Shown here: positions 27,150 through 39,274 of the stretch, one piece after another
How positions within the stretch are numbered: position 1 is the first letter of the stretch
Layout: each line of letters begins with the position of its first letter
Assembly (NCBI GenBank): GCA_905182995.1
Contig: CAJJDP010000104.1
Coordinates: 78,828-142,827 of the forward strand
DNA from: Paramecium octaurelia
Taxonomy: Eukaryota > Ciliophora > Oligohymenophorea > Peniculida > Parameciidae
Length of the DNA stretch: 64,000 bases
Direction of reading: 5' to 3'
Notes under the pieces: model-generated
Seen by the model: only the letters and a program-made list of their open reading frames with translations
Database searches by the model: none
Told to the model about the DNA's origin: nothing
Made by a program: the position numbers and the translations under genes

Positions 27150-28029
27150 ATATTCTTGGCAATCATATATTATTATATCAATCATTAACCATATCTAGTC
27201 TCAATAGCCGAATTCATCGCTTTCTTGTTTAATTGCTATTATCATTATTAGATAAGGAGACCTTCAATGCATTTAGCTAAAACTTTAATTTGATCTTTCA
27301 TCATCAACAAAGATAAGAATCAAAATCAAACAAGCAACTTTTGATATAGATAAAATAATAAAAATAACATAACGTGTTATTAAAAAGCTACCCTTTTTCA
27401 TTTATAGAGATATCGTATATCACCAAAAATGCTGGTTATTTATGCGTTCAAATTTATTAATTTGGATATTTCATCTTCAAGAAATATAGGATTTAATAAT
27501 GATTTCAATAATTTCTTTTTGGAGTTCTTGTAATTTCAAGGATTAATCAAAGGTAGATTGGATAATTACACAAAAACTGAAGTAATTACATCTTATTCAC
27601 CAAAAAAACCTGTGATATTTCAATAATAAATTTTTCTAAAGAAATTCTTCACTAATTTTAGGCTAACTAGAACTTTACAGCGTATTTCCAAATTTTTAAT
27701 TTTGATCTAAAATAAGAATCCTACTAGCAAATATGAATTTCCTTATTATAGTTATAATGATTAGAGTCACTTCATTCACATATTTATATCATTCTAAATC
27801 ATTATAATTATTTGTTAAATATTTCAATTATAATATATTGTATTTTCATTACTTTAGAGAGATTTAGTATCATATCGATTATTCTCTTAAAATTCACCCT
27901 CAAAACCTTATTGTAATTAACTTTTAAAATATCATCCAAAAATTGTCTTGATTTATAGCTTAAATATTATTAAACCCTCAAAAATTGATTTTATGACTTA
28001 GCAATATTAATATTAATTATAACAGACAT
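27150..28029. other. Intergenic or unresolved AT-rich region
   Basis: A plus-strand frame without TGA runs from about 27429 through to 28070, but it ends inside the next gene and looks like low-complexity AT-rich translation. A minus-strand mini frame near 27190-27300 (MMKDQIKVLAKCIEG) would need an intron starting GTC. I cannot support either as a gene. Confidence 0.4.
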
Positions 28030-28453
28030 ATGGATACCTCATTTGCCGGATTTACTTTTGGTGCAGATGAACTGGGAATCAACGGTAGTTTTAGTGCATA
28101 GAAGCACCCAAGAATAAGCAAATGCTCCCCTTTTTATCGGATGAATAAACCCTAAACGTAAAATTCAAGATCTTAATGTAAGTGAGTAGAAACCGCGATT
28201 AAGATTGCACTCTCCCAATAAGGAAAATGAGTTAATGCAAATTCGGAAGCCGGTTAGAGTAACGACATCACCTCATTCTCAGCATCATCAGATGAGTTAC
28301 AAGGAAATTTGTGCTCATCTGATTTAACTGTTTAAGAGTTAGACTAGATTATACGAATAATTAATGATAGCAGATAACGTAAATATCAGGAATCAACTCC
28401 AAAAAGTTCAACTCAAGCATGACTACTACTGCAAATTGTATAATTAATAATGA
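28030..28453 (+). CDS. Small hypothetical protein with C-terminal coiled coil (132 aa)
   Basis: Starts MDTSFAGFTFGADELGINGS. One 25-nt intron corrects the frame into a Ser/Pro/His linker (VRVTTSPHSQHHQMS) and a helical end (ICAHLIQLFKSQTRLYEQL, then NVNIRNQLQKVQLKHDYY), giving 133 codons. No known domain. The frame stops at 28451-28453, about 125 bp before the transporter start. A further 36-nt intron could extend it a little, so the C-terminus is not fixed. Confidence 0.55.
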
Positions 28454-28578
28454 ATAATATGGCAATTAATAAGAATATATGAACAATTTTATATTTTCGA
28501 TCTCCTAATGTGACATTACACTCTGGAAGTCACATCTACATTCTTTAAATTGAAGCAATAGAACTAAATGATTATTTT

Positions 28579-30591
28579 ATGAAAAATAAATTAATATAGA
28601 CTCTGAAAAATAAACTGTAAATTCAGGACAGCTAAGTTAAATTGCTCTAATTCTATAAAAAGTACTGCTTGCCAACATCTGAAACCTCCAGTATTATAGA
28701 CATATTCTAAATTAGATTCCATAAAGTCCTTGCAAATGAAGGCTTACTTCAATTTGATAATGAATAAATCCTTTTTCTTTGGAGGACCCTTTTGTATAAA
28801 ATATGGCATAAACATGGTTTCAAATCCAGCTACTATTATGTACTCCCCTTTATTTTTTATTGGGTACGGAGTCTGTAATAAAAGTATTATAAAATATAGG
28901 CTACTCTGCTTATGTGTACTTTGAAGGTCTGAGGAACAGAAACCTATCTGAAATTAACATTTTGGCTTTGAGAGAAATGTCGCTTCAAACCTATGAACAT
29001 TTATTGTATTTGGATGCTGAATTTCATTTAAATACTTCTTCGAGATCAAATATCTACTCCCTGTATAAGGCCTAGAAGGGAATCGAATCAAACTTAAGGT
29101 CTTTGAACCAATATTTCCTCCCTCTTTTAGCAGACATTTCGTTAACGACAACCATACTTTGTTTTAATTTTGGTTGGCCATTCTTTACATCCTTTTTGGC
29201 AACATTTGCTGCCTATACTGCATTCACAATTCGGTATTCAAATGTATGATTGTTGGACTTATTTAATTAGTATAGAAGAAAAATAATATCACAGAGAAAG
29301 AAACAAGAAAAGTTAGCAGATTTTACAATTTCACAAGCTTTGGATAATCTATTCACAGTCAAATACTTCAGTGCTGAAAAGTATGAACTCAAGAGATACA
29401 ATAATCTATTAGAAGTATCTAGATTATCTTAACAAGAAATTGCAACAATTATCAATTGATACTTTTAGAACATTAGCCACTCTCAATGCAGTCTAAAGAT
29501 TTATACTCTCCATGGGATTGACGGTAAATTTAGTCTTAGGAGTCAGCGGTGTATAAGCTGGTGTAATTACTCCAGGCGATTTGATACTTATTCAGTCTCT
29601 TATGCTTCAATTGATTCAGCCATTATTCCAATTAGGAACCATGCACAGAGAATGGGTTGAATCTGCCATTGACATGAAGGACCTATTATAGATAATGACG
29701 AGAGTTCCCAAAATCCAGGAATTACCGAATGCAAAGGATTTTGTCTACCAGACAGGTTCAATCAGCATCTAAGACATTTCTTTCGAGCATATTCAAAATA
29801 AGCAATTGTTTAAGAATTTTAATTTGTAAATCAAAGGAGGTGAATGGATTGTCATTGTAGGTGAAAGTGGAATTGGGAAATCCACATTATTTAATTTAAT
29901 TGTAAGTAATTCAGACTATTCATTTAGTTTAGGTTGTTGGATCCTTCCTAGGGAAATATATTAATTGATGACTAGAATATCAAGACTTTGAAGTTGGACT
30001 CATTTCGTAAATATTTTGGAATTGTGGCACAGCAATCGTATTTTTTTAATGATTCCATCAAAAACAATCTCTTGTATGGTCTTGACTTGATTTACGATCT
30101 TACACCTGAGATGATCAAGCAGAAGGAGGAGGAGATGAAGAGACTGTGTGCTTAATTGAAGTTGTCAAAGTTGATTGAATCATTGCCAAATCAATATGAT
30201 ACTTAGATGGGAGATTAAGCAAGTAAAGAGTGCTTGGAGTATTTAGATAAGTTTTCTGGGGGTGAAAAATAGAGATTACAAATCGTAAGGTGTTTGTTGA
30301 GGGGAGCCAAGATATTATTATTGGACGAACCCACTTCTGCTTTGGATCAAAACAATGAGCAATTCTTTATTGAGACCTTGGAATAGGTGTTGAAGATCCA
30401 AGATCTTACAGTGTTGATCATTACTCATAGATTGCATTTGACTAAGGTAGCAGACAAGATTTTGTATTTGGGGAAGAATTGCCAATACGAATATGTAAAT
30501 ATATTCAATTCTAAAAGAGGGCACTCATGATCAATTGATCAAGAATCATTAGGCTTACAATATGTATTGGGAAAAGTATTAGAAGCAATGA
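28579..30591 (+). CDS. ABC half-transporter, ATM1/ABCB7-like, mitochondrial (620 aa)
   Basis: Half-size ABC exporter, most like mitochondrial ATM1, which exports a sulfur/glutathione compound for cytosolic Fe-S assembly. The N-terminus (MKNKLIQTLKNKLQIQ) is basic and amphipathic, consistent with a mitochondrial presequence. Next comes the six-helix exporter domain (FFFGGPFCIKYGINM; SLTTTILCFNFGWPFFTSFL). The nucleotide-binding domain follows: Walker A GESGIGKST, Q-loop VAQQSYFF, signature FSGGEKQR, Walker B ILLLDEPTSALD, H-loop ITHR. Six introns of 22-27 nt give 621 codons; the last ends in GAG. Assignment to ATM1 rather than another ABCB half-transporter is probable. Confidence 0.88.
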
Positions 30592-30659
30592 AAATTCAAT
30601 TATTTTTATGCATCATACCAAATTGAATAAAAAATCAAAAGAATAAATTATATTATTTT

Positions 30660-31268
30660 ATGATTCCTAATTTTGAACACAGTTTCCATTTAAAAGACAA
30701 TATGCAGAACCATCCATAATCAGAATAGTGCTACTCTCATCCCCATAATTTCAGTTTAAACAATGATAAAATGAGAACCTATAGCGTGGATAATCTAAAA
30801 TTAGATTTTGACAGATGGAATACTCAGACTCAAACAGAAGCGGCTAAGCAGGAATCCAACCCTGCAAATACTTTGATATAGAATTAAGTAAGAACGCTAA
30901 TTTGACTGTCTAGCAAGTAGAATCTGAGTGCTAAATTAATGTTGATAATATCTTACAAATTAATCAGAATTGTATAAATTTCATTTGAATTTCAAGTTAA
31001 TGAACCAGAACTCATTGATTTCAATAAAGTTATTAAATTCAATTCTGAGGAAACCCACAAAGAGGATCAATAATTACAATTGCAATATGAAAGGAATTAT
31101 GAATCACACAACACTGATTTAATTGTAGTTCCAACACCTTCATAGAAAAATAAACTCAAAGCAGTTGGAAATATGTTTTTGGGAATATGGAGATTGCAAT
31201 AGAATGTTGTTGAACCAATAAAATCTACAGTAAAATAGAACTAAATAAAATTAGGAATAATTTTATGA
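30660..31268 (+). CDS. Hypothetical protein (185 aa)
   Basis: Starts MIPNFEHSFHLKDNMQNHPQ. The N-terminal half is His/Asn/Gln-rich and polar, and the C-terminal half is Lys/Glu/Gln-rich. It includes GNMFLGIWRLQQNVVEPIKS, which could be an amphipathic membrane-binding helix. Two introns (26 and 25 nt) give 186 codons to TGA at 31266-31268. No family recognised. It could be a separate gene from the ankyrin protein 83 bp downstream, or an upstream part of it. I see no intron joining them. Confidence 0.55.
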
Positions 31269-31350
31269 TAATTTTGGATCAACTTAGCGTCATTTTAATA
31301 GCAATTATAAATAGATTCATCCAGCTAAAGATTCTCAGGATCTTAGATTA

Positions 31351-31836
31351 ATGGATATTTTCAATTAATTCAAATTAGTATGTCTCTTCACTTAGCATTC
31401 TATGTCTGGTTCAAGTGAGGACATTCAAAATATGATTAAGATTCTTCAACGAGATCCAAAACGGTAATAATCTTCATAGAATTCTAGCAATCTGACCAAT
31501 CCACAAGATCCAACTCACATCATAAACTAATTGAATTAGTATGGTCAAAATGCCCTTTATATTGCATCCAAGAATGGGAATGTTGAAGTGATTAAATTTT
31601 TGTTGTCTCTTGAATGCAACCCACACATCAGAAGTCGGATTGTTGAGGATCTCACTGAAAGTCCTTTAGAAGTTTCATCAAGATGGCACCATTTGGAATG
31701 TGTAAGATTGTTGTTGAATGCTGGCAAATATACTAATGCAGAATTGAGATCAGCAATTAAGGTAACTGAAAATCAAGAAATAATCAATTTGTTGAAATTG
31801 AATATGACCTCCTCTCTTTTCTCTTGTTGTCTTTGA
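31351..31836 (+). CDS. Small ankyrin-repeat protein (155 aa)
   Basis: Contains one clear ankyrin repeat (YGQNALYIASKNGNVEVIKF LLS, positions about 70-95) and a second weaker one (PLEVSSRWHHLECVRLLLNA). Such repeats mediate protein-protein contacts. An 18-nt intron near the start (after LQ-F-K-L) gives 156 codons; keeping it would add six residues without breaking the frame. The C-terminus ends LFSCCL, a possible lipidation site (inference). No partner can be named. Confidence 0.6.
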
Positions 31837-32052
31837 ATTTAGAATTTTGATTAAATAGAATTTATGTCATATTTTTCATAAATTAATATTTTGTTGTTGT
31901 ATTTCCTACATAGTGATATCAAAATAGAAATCATCAGAGTTCTAATACTAAATTAACTTATTCTAATTTATAGATATAATACTTTATAAATTGTAACAAA
32001 GATAATTAATGTAATTTTACACAAACAAATAATAAGAACTAATAAATACAAT

Positions 32053-33642
32053 TCAATTTTGTTTCAGTATTTCTTATAATTTTTAGTCATTCAGTTCTAT
32101 TTATTACTATTCAAGAACTTCAACATCTATATTTTCTTCTACGGCTTCTTTTTGAACATAATCAGGAGGGTATGTCAAGAAAGGAATTTCACCTCTTTGC
32201 CAATCCATAAGAATCAATTTAGCCGTTGATTTAGTATCAGCCTCACCACCCTATTGATAGAATCGGAATATTTACCTTTGCCAATTTACCTTTCTTGACT
32301 GCTACTTTCTTCAAGAAATCGTGTTCATCTATCCAATCATCAACATCGTAAATTCTCTTCAAATCTGAAGCCCTTGCCTTTTACAACAAAGCTGGAATGT
32401 AATATTCAGGATCTTCCAATTTCTCAGCTCTGACACATCCCTTCAATACAACTTCAACATCATCTTTTCCCTCATGTTGATAGACAACTCCTGGACAATC
32501 AATCAAATAAATTCTTTTTGTCAAAGCCACGTACTGCCATACTCTGGTTTCTCCTGGAACTGGAGCAGCCTTACAAACCTTTCTCTTTTTTAATGAGTTG
32601 ATAACAGAACTCTTTCCAACATTTGGATATCCCACAAAACCAATTGAAATAGTTTACTTATCTCTATGGAATTTGTCAAACTATCTCAACAGATTTATGA
32701 ATGGACCCTTACCAAAAGCCTTATTCACATTAGCATGGTAGGCAACAGTTGGATATTCCTTAGATAGATATTGAACCCATCGAGATGTCAACCATGTAGG
32801 TATCAAATCGCATTTATTTATTAGCAATACCAAATGCTTATGGGGACAATTCTTCTTGATATGATTCTCTAAATGATATGATCTTGTGCCCATTGGATCT
32901 CTTGCATCAAGAATACAAACCAAAACATCAGATGAATCAATCACCTTATACAGTTCTTCCCAAATTCTCTTTGATTGTCCAGCTGTCAACCTTTTATCTC
33001 TATTTTCCTGTTAGACTGCTTCAACAGGATTCAATTTCTCATCCTTCTCCACTACGTATGTTTGCTCCTTTTGCTCAGCATGATCTGCCAATCCTTCCAT
33101 AGTTTCTACATTTAACTTAATTCTCTTTCTTTTTGATTTAGGTCCATATGTGTCCTACGAGTTGTTAAGGATAGATATACTTCATAACTCTCCAATTCCA
33201 AAAGGGGTACGTTCTTGTTCTTTTTCTGTGCTTCCACTAACAATGACAATGGCAATTGTTTGGCCTTGATCAGAACACTTCTAGGGTCATGAGTTCTATT
33301 AGCCATTTCTTATCTCAATTTATCTAGCTATTATTGATCGATGGTTCTGATGTTTCCGAACCACTTTCTATTTGGATCAATCCTTGCAGGTTGGGTTGCT
33401 TGTTTCCACATTTCCTCCCTAAGAATTCTAAGGATTAAATACTTGTTGGGTTTCTCATTGTACAGATTCAATCTCTAAATTGTTTATTTTGATCTGAAGA
33501 ATTGATGCTTAGCATTCAATTATTTTTCAGGTAGTTTTCTATCTGGATTAGTTGAGGCTCCACTCTTGGACCCTTTCTATGCTGCTTTAAATTTAGTGTT
33601 CATCTTCTTCTTAAAGAACTACCCCTTGCTACGCTTAACCAT
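32053..33642 (-). CDS. GNL2: NOG2/GNL2 nucleolar GTPase for 60S ribosome assembly (512 aa)
   Basis: Circularly permuted GTPase that acts on pre-60S particles in the nucleolus. The N-terminus is the NGP1NT-type extension ([27 protein letters not shown]). The permuted G domain reads in order: [11 protein letters not shown]4 NKCDLIP, G1 [13 protein letters not shown]2-like PGETRVWQY and G3 DCPGVV. This order is diagnostic of the YlqF/NOG family, and size is close to yeast Nog2. Introns of 26 and 25 nt give 513 codons. A Gln/Glu-rich tail ends at TGA 32053-32055. Confidence 0.95.
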
Positions 33643-33705
33643 TAAATAATAATTAATTATCAAATTAAACTTTCATTCATTTATATTAACAAATACATTT
33701 ATATA

Positions 33706-34716
33706 TCACTAAATTTTAAAGGTTCTTTCACAATTTGGACAGAAACACTGCTTGCCCAATCGATAATCTTAAATAAATCTGAATTCGCAATTTGGACATT
33801 TATTTAAATTCTCTTGATACTTTTCGAAAATTGATTTTATTTACTTCTGCATCAAAGATCTTATGAATTATTACCCTTACGGCAATTTTAGCAGTACTTA
33901 TTGTTTTATATCTTGTCCACATAAACATTAAGGAGGCTTTTTCTTCTGCTTCTGTTCAATCTGATAGAGTACCATTTCTGAAAGGCATTCTTGATGATAT
34001 GAATGACAACATATAAACTTGATTGGTTGATCCTAGATTTCTGATTTGCAATAGTAACATATGGGGTTATAAGTTTACATAAAGTAGGATTTAGTGCAAT
34101 TAAGTGAAGTATTTTTTGTTGATAAATAATTTGAAGCCGGTCTTTATCTTTCAATCTGTTATTAAGTATGGATTGAAGGTATATCAGGCATTCTAAATTC
34201 ATCACAACTCAACTCTAATTGCTGTTTCTTTAGAATATCCTAATAATATTAGTTTTATTTCTCGATTTATTTATATTGTTATCTTTGCTATCTTAATACT
34301 ATATCTATCTAATCTGACAGGCTTTTCGGTTAATTCCTCTAATAGAATTGACAATTTTAATCATGTTTCTATGTCATTTGATCACTGCCTTCTGTATTCC
34401 GCTTAGAACTAGAACTTTGAATTTGTTCATTCTCGCATTCCTACTTCAATTACAAATTGTGATAATAATTTAATAGAACTTATGGAAGCTGGGGTGACTT
34501 AACTTTTGTAATCTGCTCTCCTTCATTCGTAGAGATGGATCTCAATTTTATTTATTGTTATTGATTCTACAAGTTCTCACGATATTCTGAGTCCCATACA
34601 TCCTGTTGTATTTGCCTTAGTCGAGTATTTTTATTATCCAATTAAAGTGTAAATTGATTTGGATAATTAAGATTATTGCTTTACAATTTAAAATAATGAG
34701 AATTTCTTATTGCCAT
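33706..34716 (-). CDS. RING-like zinc-binding protein, possible ubiquitin ligase (336 aa)
   Basis: Intronless frame of 337 codons. The first 210 residues are Gln/Asn/Ser-rich and low complexity. A zinc-binding region follows: CYYC, then CCHSYHQEC, then CLCG, which fits a RING-type cross-brace with His ligands. About 50 residues later comes a zinc-ribbon pattern CPNC...CFCPNC. The order RING-like then IBR/ribbon-like recalls RBR ubiquitin ligases, but a complete second RING is not seen. It sits 63 bp upstream of NOG2, same strand. The call is inference from cysteine spacing. Confidence 0.65.
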
Positions 34717-35724
34717 TCCAATATCAATTAAGTTAATTAAATTATAATTAAAATAGGCAAATAACATACTTACCTAATTGAAAACTATAATTTGATTAAA
34801 ACTGCTATGTATTATTAAATTCCGATTATACTTGATGAGGAATTTACCTCATTTATAATATTGTTCTTGATGACAAATCAACTCAAAATTGTAGTTCTGA
34901 AATAATGAAGAATTCTTGTTACTCTGTATCAGAATATCGATGTTTTCTTAGGGTAATAAAATAGGGAGGTGAAATAGTATACTTAATCCAGGAATTCTTA
35001 GGTCAAAATACAGAGAACTGTTAATATTTTGATAAAAAATAAATGTCAATTAATTTTAGTATATAAGCCAGTGGAACTCAGAAAATCATACTGAAGAGGA
35101 CTAGCACAACAAATTTACTAGTAAGATTACAATACGTATTTCAATTGAAATGTTGCTAATCTGACTATCAACAGTTGCAATATTACATGAATAAAATAAT
35201 TCTGTTTAATTTATAGTTATACGTATAATTCTTTTATGTAAGAATTTCTTAGAAGGAATACTAATAATGATAAAAAAATAACAGTGATTGTTATCAGGTT
35301 AAGATTTATGATAGGCCATTAAAATGTGTTGTCGTCAGGGGAGAGTAGTTCTAGTTATAGGTTTCCATGTTATTAATAAATAAAATATTATATTTGAATG
35401 TGGAGCCAGACAATTACAATAATTTTATGAATTTTCAAGATTATGATCTATCTTCGTAATTAGATCAAAACAGAACTTCAAACTCAAAGGAATAGCATAG
35501 GATATTGTGAATTGTAATTAAATTGTATAAGTATCTTAATATCAAATAAGAAAACGAATGTGGATCAAATGAATTCTTAAAGGAATAGCTAAATTTATGA
35601 TCAAATTATTTGACGGTATGATAATTTCAATTGGTAAATTTGAGTTCATTAATATTTTCACTTACAGGCATTTACTAAATTTTAATTATTTTATTCATTT
35701 TCATATTTAATATTTTATCCAATC
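34717..35724 (+). other. Possible plus-strand gene or pseudogene, structure unresolved
   Basis: A plus-strand frame of about 125 codons (approx. 34873-35266) reads with coding character (ENCQYFDKKQMSINFSIQAS). The same phase resumes after one TGA (approx. 35270-35510: YQVKIYDRPLKCVVVRGEQ). No usual-sized intron removes the TGA, and no start codon fits. It may be a decayed gene or one with an exceptional intron of about 60 nt. I do not name a function. Confidence 0.35.
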
Positions 35725-37212
35725 ATGAATAAATATACATTAAATTTCAGAGATAAAGAGATTGAATCTAGCTATCAAAACGCGATTTAACAAAGCTTTA
35801 GAATGTTCACATTCAATATTGTAACATTTGGACTCCTCGCTGTTGTGGTAATAAAAATTGTAGAGAACATTTTAGTAGAGGAATATCAATATATTTCCAA
35901 ATATTGCATTTTTATTTGCTATTTGCTAGTCCAATATGGAATCATCAAGAAATACAAAAAGTATATGCGAATTGCTATAATACTATTGAATCACATGTTG
36001 ACCCTCATATTTAGTCTGCAAATATCAGCCTAAGAAGATTCTTATAACAATTATCTAAAGGGAGTCAATGTTATGGGTGCAAACTTCTTGATGTTCATTT
36101 CAGGTGAGTTTATGGACACAGCCATCTCTGCCATAACAATGAGCGTGATGAGAATTATATTGGTAAGAATCCAAGCCAACTACATGCAGTTCTCCACCAT
36201 CATTAGTTCAGTACTTGTCATCTTTTGCGTGATTCGTTACTTGTATCATTATCATAAAGCAATGCGTAATCAATACCTATTCACACTAAACGATTCCCAT
36301 TGGGAAAAAATCCTAAATTCAATTGCATTTAAACAACCCTACCTCATGTTATCTTTCATAGAAGATACCCTGCAATTCACATTAAAATCGGAAGCCCAAT
36401 GTCAGAAATTTTTTAAAAAATAATTTGATGGCTCAACTTTTATAAGAGATTCAGTATACAAAGGAAATAAATTGGAGGCTTTCTTATTTACACAAATTCA
36501 GAAGTATCGCGTAGACAGAGCATCTGTTTTCAACAAGACCTTGGTCGTAGAGTACCTAAGAAAAATGATAAGAATTGAATGCTCCATTTATTATGGAAAC
36601 AAACCAACAATACTTCTTCTTATGAGAGATTTCCTAAATGAATAAAAGCCAGACACCTCAATCTACGAGTTAAGACATAAAAATTTTATAAGGCTCCTTC
36701 TTAAGATTTTAGGTCATTTAGATAAGTTATCTTCATTTAAATGCCGTCTCCTGGAAAGAAAGCTCTTAATTTTACAGTTGTACGAAGACCTTAGACACTC
36801 AAAGTTACGTGAAAGTGAGGTAAACGTCTATAATTTAGCACACATCTTACACAATCTGTATTCTCATCTGTCAGTTAAGGCTTTTGTGAATGGGAACAGT
36901 AATTTAAATACAATTTCTAATATATTTTTGTTGATTATGTTGATTTTAGCGGAAAACTCTAAAGGGCCATATCTTTCTATTACATTAACTAATGAGGAGA
37001 ATAGTTAGAAATGGCTAGCTATATCAAGTAATTTTGAAATAGAGAAGGTAAAAAGAGCATTAAAATAAATATCAGATTACATTAAATTGATTAGTTCTTG
37101 TTAACAAATTGAACAATTCAAAATTTCGTTCAATTTAAATTAATAAATCTATATACCATTTCAACTAAATGAGATTAATGCAAGAAGTCTAAAACATATT
37201 GAATTATAATGA
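35725..37212 (+). CDS. Multi-helix membrane protein, family member 2 (495 aa)
   Basis: Intronless frame of 496 codons, starting MNKYTLNFRDKEIESSYQ. About six hydrophobic helices to residue 180 include FNIVTFGLLAVVVIKIV and FSTIISSVLVIFCVIRYLY. The cytosolic half has RNQYLFTLNDSHWEKILN, YYGNKPTILLLMRDFL and a late block NTISNIFLLIMLILAENSKG. It aligns along its whole length with the gene at 18861-20342, and its N-terminus, topology and length match 48092-49573. The late block sits where histidine kinases have the N-box of the ATPase lobe, but catalytic residues are missing. Role unknown; possibly a degenerate membrane sensor. Confidence 0.82.
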
Positions 37213-37671
37213 TCTTTTATTATTTTCTTTCAATCCAATTTTTAAATCTTAATTTACATTTACATTAATAAATAATTAACACTAAAATTCAGTAAAATAT
37301 TAAGAGTGAATTGAATTAGATTTTATCAACCAGAGATATTATTATGGATCTCTATTTTATAAACTAAGATAATATACAAAATCAAATAAAAATAATGGAA
37401 TGAATTCGACCTAATAAATAGATTGAAGAAAGGATTCTTAATTTGAAGAGATGGATTCTAAGACAAGTGAGCAAGTCTGAGGTTAAAGCCATGAGAGAAA
37501 GGATTTACGAATTGAGCAATACAATGGAATAATTGAAGGAATAGGAGTACAATATAGTATGAGTACACAACCAGAGGCATTGTTGAGTGAACAATTGGAG
37601 GATCAGAAACGTTGATTAGTGAGAAAGCAATGAAAATTTATAGAAATGATTATTTAAAATTATAATTGATA
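37213..37671. other. Short region with a broken coiled-coil reading frame
   Basis: Between two plus-strand genes. A frame around 37400-37560 gives a strongly coding-like coiled coil (LNLKRWILRQVSKSEVKAM), but a TGA precedes it and a frame change is needed to reach the following STQPEALLSEQLEDQK. No standard intron fixes both. It is either a small decayed gene or one I cannot model. Confidence 0.35.
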
Positions 37672-39268
37672 ATGCAATAGTAATTTGAATAAAGTGTAAG
37701 AAGGTTAGGAGATTATTAATTTGATACGAAATATCTTTTGGGAGAAGGGGCATTCGGAAAGGTTTATAGAGGGAGTAAATTGACTACAAACTAGGAAGTA
37801 GCTATTAAAAAAATAGATAGCTCAATGATCAATAAGGATCAATATTTAATCGATGCATTAAGTATCTATGTAGAATGAAAATGTTTTAGACTTTGAGATC
37901 CAAATAATGAAGTAACTTGATCATCCTAATATTGTGAAGTTTATAGATAAATTTAATACGGATCGCTCAATCTACATAGTCACAGAATATTGCGCAGATG
38001 GAGATCTGAGAAATATAATGAAGGGAAGACGCATTCCAGAATCTGAAGTTAACTAGATATTCAGTTAATTGGCAAGTGGATTTAAGGAATTGGTTAAGGC
38101 AAACATAATACATCGAGATTTGAAGCCAGCCAATATAATGAATCATAGAGGAGTAGTAAAGATTGCGGATTTTGGATTTGCAAAAATAGTTGATAATTTT
38201 AGCGGGGAATTATTAAGAACATGTGTTGGATCTCCATTATATATGGCTCCTCAAATTTTGAAGAGAGAAAAGTATACAACAAAATCTGATATCTGGTCAT
38301 TGGGAATAATCTATTATGAGATGGTGTTTGGTATGGCTCCGTGGTCGGGAGTGGATGAAAAGAGTTTGACTGCGAATGTGATGAAGCAACCTTTGAGATA
38401 TCCGGGGGGGACTTAATTGTCTGATTTCGGAAAGAACTTTTTGAGCAGAGCTTTGGAGAAGGAAGAGAGTAAACGAATGGAGTGGGCAGAATTATTCAGC
38501 ATGTTTGAGTCAGTGAAGAAGAATGTAGATGCCATTTAATTCAATGTAAATATGAATGGTAGTTACATTTTGGAACAGCCATAACCTCAAATTCAACCTC
38601 AATAACTACTCTAGAGTGATGCATCATTCCAAAGATTTCAGAGTCAATTGAATAACTATAATTTATAGAGGATGTAAATCAATTTTTCTCATTTTGTTAA
38701 CGTGGAAATGACTCAGCATATTTCCGCAATTGCACAGCACTAAAAGAAGGAAATGTATTTCGAGTTGCTTTGTTTGTTATCAGCAAAATTCATAGCCAAC
38801 TCATTTAAATTGCTGTAATCTAATGTTCTCTCCTTATTCGAATAGTACAAAAAGACGACTGAGTACATACGATTTATTAGTCAAATGTAATAGGAGAGTC
38901 AGTTGGCATCAGAATTATTTAATAACACTATGCTGTACTTTGAGAGAATAGGATTGCTCTCCAATCTGAGATCTTCGGCTGAGTTTTCTTAATATATTGA
39001 AGGAGGAGATTTAGCTTTAAATCAACTAATTTCAGTTGAGAAGATAATCAAAGAGAGAGTGATTAGCATTTCAAAACAGGTGTTGCAAAGTGCAAAGGAA
39101 AATGACATATTTTGTTTATTAGATTACATGATGGAGATGTGTCTAACTAGAAGTAAAATAATGAATGGAAATACGAATATAGATTTCTCTTTGATATATG
39201 AAAAAAAGTAAACATCAGATTATTAAGCCTAGCTAAATTTTAAATTAAATGAGTTATATAGTTTTTGA
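37672..39268 (+). CDS. Serine/threonine protein kinase, ULK-like (522 aa)
   Basis: Catalytic domain at the N-terminus: LLGEGAFGKVYRG, VAIKKID lysine, IIHRDLKPANIM, DFG in IADFGFAK, GSPLYMAPQ and DIWSLGIIYYEM, all intact. The phrasing resembles the ULK/ATG1 or aPK36 group, but the long C-terminal part (about 240 residues) has no domain I can name. One 28-nt intron (37862-37889) gives 523 codons. The stop (39266-39268) is only 6 bp from the stop of the convergent membrane-protein gene, so the 3' UTRs must overlap or be minimal. Confidence 0.9.
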
Positions 39269-39274
39269 AATTTA

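Noticed and set aside
27429-28070. 213-codon plus-strand open frame
   Set aside because: Its end overlaps the start of the next gene in another frame and its composition is plain AT-rich translation; one stop codon makes such lengths common by chance.
28736-28924. Transporter start at the internal Met near 28736
   Set aside because: A 25-nt intron links an upstream exon with a presequence-like N-terminus and an ATM1-type lead segment; the start at 28579 is better.
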